Origin: Bacteroidales bacterium
Lineage (GTDB): Bacteria > Bacteroidota > Bacteroidia > Bacteroidales > F082
DNA: 64,000 nt
Reading direction: 5' to 3'
Assembly (NCBI GenBank): GCA_016281295.1
Contig: JAEEII010000066.1
Span: forward strand, 1 to 64,000
Under the pieces are notes generated by a model. It worked only from the letters and a program-made list of their open reading frames with translations. It had not been told where the DNA came from and did not search any database. A program made the position numbers and the translations under genes. The number at the start of each line of letters is the position of its first letter. The stretch's first letter is position 1. Shown piece after piece: positions 60,029 through 64,000 of this stretch.

Positions 60029-62305
60029 TTAATAGGAGAAGAAAAAACGCCCCTCCAGCGGTGTGTCACCTCCCCCTACCATCACGGTGAAAGCTCCTGG
60101 CTCAAGATGCCAGCCAGTTTGTGAGTCGTAAACTGAAAGGTCACGCTTGGTGATAAAGAAAACCACCTCTCGTGCCTCGCCAGGTTGGAGCGGCACCCGT
60201 TGAAAGCCTTTCAGCAGTTTGGAGGCGGGAGCCACTGAAGACACCTCGTCACGGATGTAACAGGGCACCACCTCGTCACCAGCAAAAGAACCGGTGTTGC
60301 GGACCTGGCTAATTATTTTATATAAGGTGTCGTTAGCCTGATAGTCTTCGACCTCGAGGCCGCTATATTCAAACTGGGTGTAGCTGAGACCATAGCCGAA
60401 AGGAAAGAGAGGCTTGGAGGAATCCTCCACATAGTCGCCTGTTGTGGGTTGGGAATAATAGACAGGGATCTGCCCCACCGAGCGAGGGATGGAGATGGGC
60501 AGCCTCCCCGAGGGGTTATAGTCGCCCCAGAGGATGTCGGCCAAAGCCGTTCCTCCTTCCATACCCGGGTACCAGAGTGTCAACAGTGCATTCGATTGCT
60601 CAGCGGCAAGGTTCATATCCATCGGTCGTCCTTGGATATAGACCGTCACCACAGGTTTGCCAGTGGCATAGATACTACGCATCAACGCCTCTTGTTTGCC
60701 TAAGAGCTTCAAGGAAGAACGGTCGAAGCCCTCACCGCAGTCCATGTCGGAAATACGATTATCGACGATGGCCGCCCCTGTCTCCTCGTAGTTTGTCTTG
60801 AAGTCGCGTGCAGAAGAGCCGCCCACCACCAGCACCACGGCATCCGCTAACCGGGCGATACGCACGGCCTCCTCGATACCGTCGAGAGCCTCGTCACGCA
60901 CCGCACAGCCTCGGGCATAAAGCGTCTCTGCCCTACCTTTGGACCGAATGCCTTCGAGCATCGTCACAACCCTGTCGGGGTCCTGTGGAGCTGTGTAGTC
61001 ACCCAACTGGTTATACACGTTGTCAGCATTAGGGCCAATGACCGCCACCTTCTTTATTTGATCGGTGAAAGGCAGGATGCCATCGTTTTTGAGCAGCACA
61101 GCGCCTTCGAGAGCCACCTGAAGGGCTATCGCGGTGTTTTCAGCCGTACCTACTCCTGCCTCAGCGGCATCCTCGTCCACATAAGGATTCTCGAACAGCC
61201 CGAGGTCATATTTCAGTTGCAGCACCCTTCGCACAGAACGGTCGAGTTCCTTTTCGGTAACCAATCCCCGTTGCAAAGCCTGCATCAGGAAACCGCCGTA
61301 GTTGTAACCACCCAAGTCAACATCCACCCCTGCTTTCAGTGCCAATGCTGCTGCCTCAGCTGGGTCAGTTGCCACATGATGGGTGGCGTAGAGGGCGTTG
61401 ATGGCATTAAGGTCGGCGAAGACCACCCCTTTGAACTGCCACGACTGGCGCAGCACGTCCTCCAGCAACCATTGATTGGCGGTACAAGGCACCCCATCGA
61501 TGGTATTGTATGAAGTCATGACCGAACCCGCATGGCCGACTTTGACCGCTTTCTCGAACGAGGGAAGGTAGTCGCTCATCAGCCGGTTAGGGCCCACATT
61601 GGCAGTCGCCGCGTTATGTCCCCCTTCGGGGATGCCGTATGCTGCTAGATGTTTCAAGGTAGCCACCACATGTTTTTGCATCCCTTGTACCACCGCAGCC
61701 CCCAAGGTGCCAGAGAGATACGGGTCCTCTCCCATGGTCTCCTCCACTCGTGACCAACGCGGGTCGCGGGCGATATCCAACACCGGGCCATAGCCTACAT
61801 GTCCCCCTTGCAGACGGATCTCACGTCCCATCACCTCGCCCATCTGTTCGAGCAGGGACGGGTCCCAAGTACTTGCCTGTCCGATGCCGGTGGGAAACAC
61901 CGTGGTGCCCACCGCCATGTGCCCGTGAGGTGTCTCTTCACAGAAAAGCAAAGGGATGCCGAGACGGGTATGTTCCACCGCATAACGCTGCATCTGGTTC
62001 AGCATACGCGCCGACTCACGAGGATGCAGGCCAGTCTCCACGGTCTTACGCGACCAAGGGTCGGCACGCAGCACCGCCCAACACGAGCCAAGCGGAAGGG
62101 TGTCCATCATCCCCGTGAATGAAGCGTCCAGCCATAAGGAGTCCCCTTCTCTACCATAAAAGCCAAAGCCGATGGGACACGTCAGCTGACCACATTTCTC
62201 TTCCAAGGTCATCTGTGAAAGCAACTCTTCAACCCGGTCTGTCGGGCTGACGCAAGACGACCATCCTGCCAGCAGGACGATGATGATGGCAAAACCTCTT
62301 TTCAT
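60029..62305 (-). CDS. Glycoside hydrolase family 3 (beta-glucosidase-like) lipoprotein
   Basis: A 758-residue exported enzyme with lipoprotein-like signal MKRGFAIIIVLLAGWSSC. The GH3 N-terminal barrel starts VEELLSQMTLEEKCGQLT and contains ETPHGHMAVGTTVFP and WSRVEETMGEDPYLSG. The nucleophile position is D298 in VVFADLNAINAL; most family members have SDW or SDY there. The C-terminal alpha/beta domain (VAVIGPNADNVYNQLGDY) and the FN3-like domain (VRNTGSFAGDEVVPCYI; VFFITKRDLSVYD) complete the usual beta-glucosidase/xylosidase layout. It starts 15 nt after ddh on the same strand. Substrate not determined. Confidence 0.92.
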   Translation of the reverse strand: MKRGFAIIIVLLAGWSSCVSPTDRVEELLSQMTLEEKCGQLTCPIGFGFYGREGDSLWLDASFTGMMDTLPLGSCWAVLRADPWSRKTVETGLHPRESARMLNQMQRYAVEHTRLGIPLLFCEETPHGHMAVGTTVFPTGIGQASTWDPSLLEQMGEVMGREIRLQGGHVGYGPVLDIARDPRWSRVEETMGEDPYLSGTLGAAVVQGMQKHVVATLKHLAAYGIPEGGHNAATANVGPNRLMSDYLPSFEKAVKVGHAGSVMTSYNTIDGVPCTANQWLLEDVLRQSWQFKGVVFADLNAINALYATHHVATDPAEAAALALKAGVDVDLGGYNYGGFLMQALQRGLVTEKELDRSVRRVLQLKYDLGLFENPYVDEDAAEAGVGTAENTAIALQVALEGAVLLKNDGILPFTDQIKKVAVIGPNADNVYNQLGDYTAPQDPDRVVTMLEGIRSKGRAETLYARGCAVRDEALDGIEEAVRIARLADAVVLVVGGSSARDFKTNYEETGAAIVDNRISDMDCGEGFDRSSLKLLGKQEALMRSIYATGKPVVTVYIQGRPMDMNLAAEQSNALLTLWYPGMEGGTALADILWGDYNPSGRLPISIPRSVGQIPVYYSQPTTGDYVEDSSKPLFPFGYGLSYTQFEYSGLEVEDYQANDTLYKIISQVRNTGSFAGDEVVPCYIRDEVSSVAPASKLLKGFQRVPLQPGEAREVVFFITKRDLSVYDSQTGWHLEPGAFTVMVGGGDTPLEGRFFFSY

Positions 62306-62320
62306 ACTCAGCAGATTGGT

Positions 62321-63220
62321 TTATACCAGTCGGGGAATCCATTCCTCACGGTCGCCAGGCAACATGTCGATGACAGGAATCTCCACCATGGTATAGCAAC
62401 CCGGCTGGAGGCGCATGGAGGCTCTGGCCACGTTGACCAGCACTTGACCAGTTAGTGCAGGATTATTAATAGACATATTGAATTCAAAACGTTGATTCTG
62501 TGTTTTACCAGAAACGCCTTTGCGCACCATATTAACACCATGACCCATGTCACGCACAGCATCGACGCTATCCACTTGAAACACATGGGTTTCATCACTT
62601 GCAAAATAGGGATCCGCCTTGATATCGGCAGTGACTTGTTCCAAGGTAGCACCCTCTTCCAATTCCACATAGACCATGCGGCGATGAATGCCTTCGCCGA
62701 GGGGGATGGTCACCGAGAGCGCGTTTTTCACGCCTTTCTTACCCCGCACGCAAACGCTGTGACCCATCGACATGCCAGGTCCGAAATTGGTGTATGACAA
62801 TCCTTTAGGTGCCAAGCCCTGCATCAGGGTACGCACGATGGAGTCCGAACCCGGGTCCCAGCCAGCGGCGATGACGCTGACCGTGTTCGTCTGCTTGTTC
62901 AAAGGCATCAGCTCACGACGGTAGTCAGCGATAGAACTATGGATGTCGAAGGAATCTACTGTGTTAATCCCTAAAGGAAGGATCTTTTTGGCGTATTCTG
63001 GACAAGAACGCGTGGGGCAAGCCAGGATGGCCACATCCACATTTTTCAACTCCTGAATATCTTTAACTACTTCATACTGTGACAGTTCCAAAGGTTTATC
63101 CAATGAACCATTACGACGGACTATACCCGCCACCTCGAAGTCCGGGGCTGCTTCTAAAGCTTCCAAAGCAAAACGCCCCACATTGCCATAACCCACGATG
63201 GCTGCTCTTATTCTTTTCAT
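62321..63220 (-). CDS. ddh: meso-Diaminopimelate dehydrogenase
   Basis: A 299-residue NADPH-dependent enzyme making meso-diaminopimelate in one step for lysine and peptidoglycan. The Rossmann motif is AAIVGYGNVGRFALEALEAAPDFEVAGIVRR at the N-terminus. The substrate domain contains VSVIAAGWDPGSDSIVRTL, GPGMSMGHSV and MVYVELEEGATLEQV. The length is exact for the family. The start at 63220 is chosen because the promoter box at 63240-63247 lies inside the longer frame from 63307. It is followed by the GH3 gene after 15 nt. Confidence 0.95.
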   Translation of the reverse strand: MKRIRAAIVGYGNVGRFALEALEAAPDFEVAGIVRRNGSLDKPLELSQYEVVKDIQELKNVDVAILACPTRSCPEYAKKILPLGINTVDSFDIHSSIADYRRELMPLNKQTNTVSVIAAGWDPGSDSIVRTLMQGLAPKGLSYTNFGPGMSMGHSVCVRGKKGVKNALSVTIPLGEGIHRRMVYVELEEGATLEQVTADIKADPYFASDETHVFQVDSVDAVRDMGHGVNMVRKGVSGKTQNQRFEFNMSINNPALTGQVLVNVARASMRLQPGCYTMVEIPVIDMLPGDREEWIPRLV

Positions 63221-63239
63221 ATCAAAAATATTTAAGGGG

Positions 63240-63247
63240 CAAAAGTA
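63240..63247 (-). promoter_or_regulatory. -7 box (TACTTTTG) for ddh and the GH3 gene
   Basis: TAnnTTTG match on the minus strand, 20 nt before the ATG at 63220. It forms a tight divergent pair with the box at 63269. Confidence 0.6.
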
Positions 63248-63268
63248 ATAAAAGTTATTGATATTTGT

Positions 63269-63276
63269 TATTTTTG
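63269..63276 (+). promoter_or_regulatory. -7 box (TATTTTTG) for the C25 peptidase gene
   Basis: TAnnTTTG match 49 nt before the ATG at 63326. Only 21 nt separate it from the opposing ddh box, so the two promoters probably compete. Confidence 0.55.
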
Positions 63277-63325
63277 CACTTCTTTTTACACCCAATACAA
63301 GACACATAATTTTAAATATTAAATA

Positions 63326-64000
63326 ATGAAAAAACTATTTTTAATCACTGCATTATCAATGATTTGCGCTATTATCAACGCCCAAACCATTGAGAAAAAC
63401 TACTCTTTTAGCCAACCTACTATCCAAACAATCAGAGGTTACGAGCAGCTTCAATTTGACGGTTGTATGCAATCCGCCCTTGCCGGCCAGCCCAGTCTGC
63501 CGTGGCAAAGTGTCAGCCTTTTGCTTCCCGAGGGTCAAGAAGCCGAGTCCATCGAAGTCATCCTATCCGGTTTTGTGGAGATGGAAGGCAACCATCAACT
63601 GTTCCCCTATCAGCCTTCCAGAACCACTAACGACGTGGCTTCGAGGGAGCTGGTGAAAGACGAGACCTTGTATGCGTCAAAAACCACCTATCCCGCCAAA
63701 AACCACGGTGTTGTGACCACCCAATACAAAAATGGTTATGGCTTTGCTTTCTCCGCCTTCACCCCTGTACAGTATATTCCTGCCACAGGTCAGGTGATGT
63801 ATGCCACTAAAGCCACGGTCCGAGTGAACCTCACCGCTTCCAAGGCTGACCATCAATCCATGTTGTGGTCCACTCCTGCCATTAAGAACAGCATTCGTCG
63901 TCTTGCCCAGAACCCCGAGATGATGGAAACCTATCAGACCCGTGGCCGCGAATTGACCGCCTACGACTTGCTGATCATCACCACCGCAGATTATGTGGAA
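63326..64000 (+). CDS. Gingipain-like C25 peptidase, N-terminal part (cut by window end)
   Basis: 225 codons are open to the right edge. Signal peptide MKKLFLITALSMICAIINAQ is followed by a gingipain-type propeptide: GQPSLPWQSVSLLLPEGQEAE, FSAFTPVQYIPATGQVMYATKATVRVNL. The first strand of the C25 caspase-like catalytic domain appears at the end (ELTAYDLLIITTADY). Catalytic residues and any T9SS sorting domain lie beyond the window. Such proteins are surface cysteine peptidases in Porphyromonas and relatives. Family call is good; activity cannot be judged. Confidence 0.85.
   Translation, partial: MKKLFLITALSMICAIINAQTIEKNYSFSQPTIQTIRGYEQLQFDGCMQSALAGQPSLPWQSVSLLLPEGQEAESIEVILSGFVEMEGNHQLFPYQPSRTTNDVASRELVKDETLYASKTTYPAKNHGVVTTQYKNGYGFAFSAFTPVQYIPATGQVMYATKATVRVNLTASKADHQSMLWSTPAIKNSIRRLAQNPEMMETYQTRGRELTAYDLLIITTADYVE

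Noticed and set aside
1..64000. Integrated phage, conjugative element or complete insertion sequence
   Set aside because: No integrase, structural phage genes, tra genes or intact transposase are seen. The Rpn tail at the left edge is the only transposase-related fragment.

Overview
The window looks like 64 kb of Bacteroidota chromosome, probably from a proteolytic member of the Bacteroidales. Several things seen directly support this. About twenty start regions carry the Bacteroidota -7 box TAnnTTTG, and Shine-Dalgarno sequences are weak or absent. One secreted peptidase has a C-terminal type IX secretion (T9SS) sorting domain. There is a Porphyromonas-type RND pump cluster with its PG0541-like partner, a gingipain-like gene at the right edge, and meso-diaminopimelate dehydrogenase. 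I see no rRNA, tRNA, CRISPR array, prophage or complete insertion sequence.

Layout. 0-0.9 kb: the tail of an Rpn-type nuclease and a DUF1508 protein. 0.9-7.3 kb (minus): RND efflux operon tolC, adaptor, permease, then a four-helix-bundle gene and the PG0541-like gene. 7.6-12.1 kb (minus): ABC-F ATPase, aldose 1-epimerase, secreted 5'-nucleotidase. 12.2-16.1 kb: a hybrid histidine kinase convergent with an NtrC-type regulator. 16.2-22.7 kb: a coiled-coil lipoprotein, an arginase-family enzyme and a giant M6 peptidase. 22.8-28.2 kb (plus): an AAA/PD-(D/E)XK gene broken by one stop codon, then a phosphate-transport operon (DUF47, PiT, DUF47) ending in pncB. 28.3-40.6 kb (minus): two uncharacterised exported proteins, topB, two tandem CPA2 antiporters and the membrane pyrophosphatase hppA. 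40.9-44.2 kb (plus): bifunctional nuclease, nucleoside permease, thyA, folA. 44.2-53.7 kb: C10 peptidase, an exported protein of unknown function, an HhH protein, an NSS transporter, upp and an envelope-glycan gene pair. 53.7-58.3 kb (plus): dnaX, M13 peptidase, PlsC. 58.4-64 kb: an intact AAA/PD-(D/E)XK paralogue, a GH3 enzyme, ddh and the start of a C25 peptidase.

The genes suggest a protein-degrading cell (C10, C25, M6 and M13 peptidases) with Na+/H+ energetics (pyrophosphatase, two antiporters, NSS symporter). Nucleoside and base salvage (nucleotidase, nucleoside permease, upp, pncB) sits beside dTMP synthesis (thyA, folA).

The signal I find most interesting is not a gene. Short intergenic junctions are filled, almost exactly from stop codon to start codon, by degenerate arrays with a 7-nt period. 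Several sequence families occur (TTAGCTT, TTAGAAT, ACCTTTC, GGTTAGA, CAGAAGA, plus a 21-nt triple-heptamer unit). Some form long inverted repeats, some supply the stop codon of the gene they touch, and one has expanded in frame inside topB. They resemble in style the heptanucleotide STRR repeats of cyanobacteria. I do not know of a description of them in this group.
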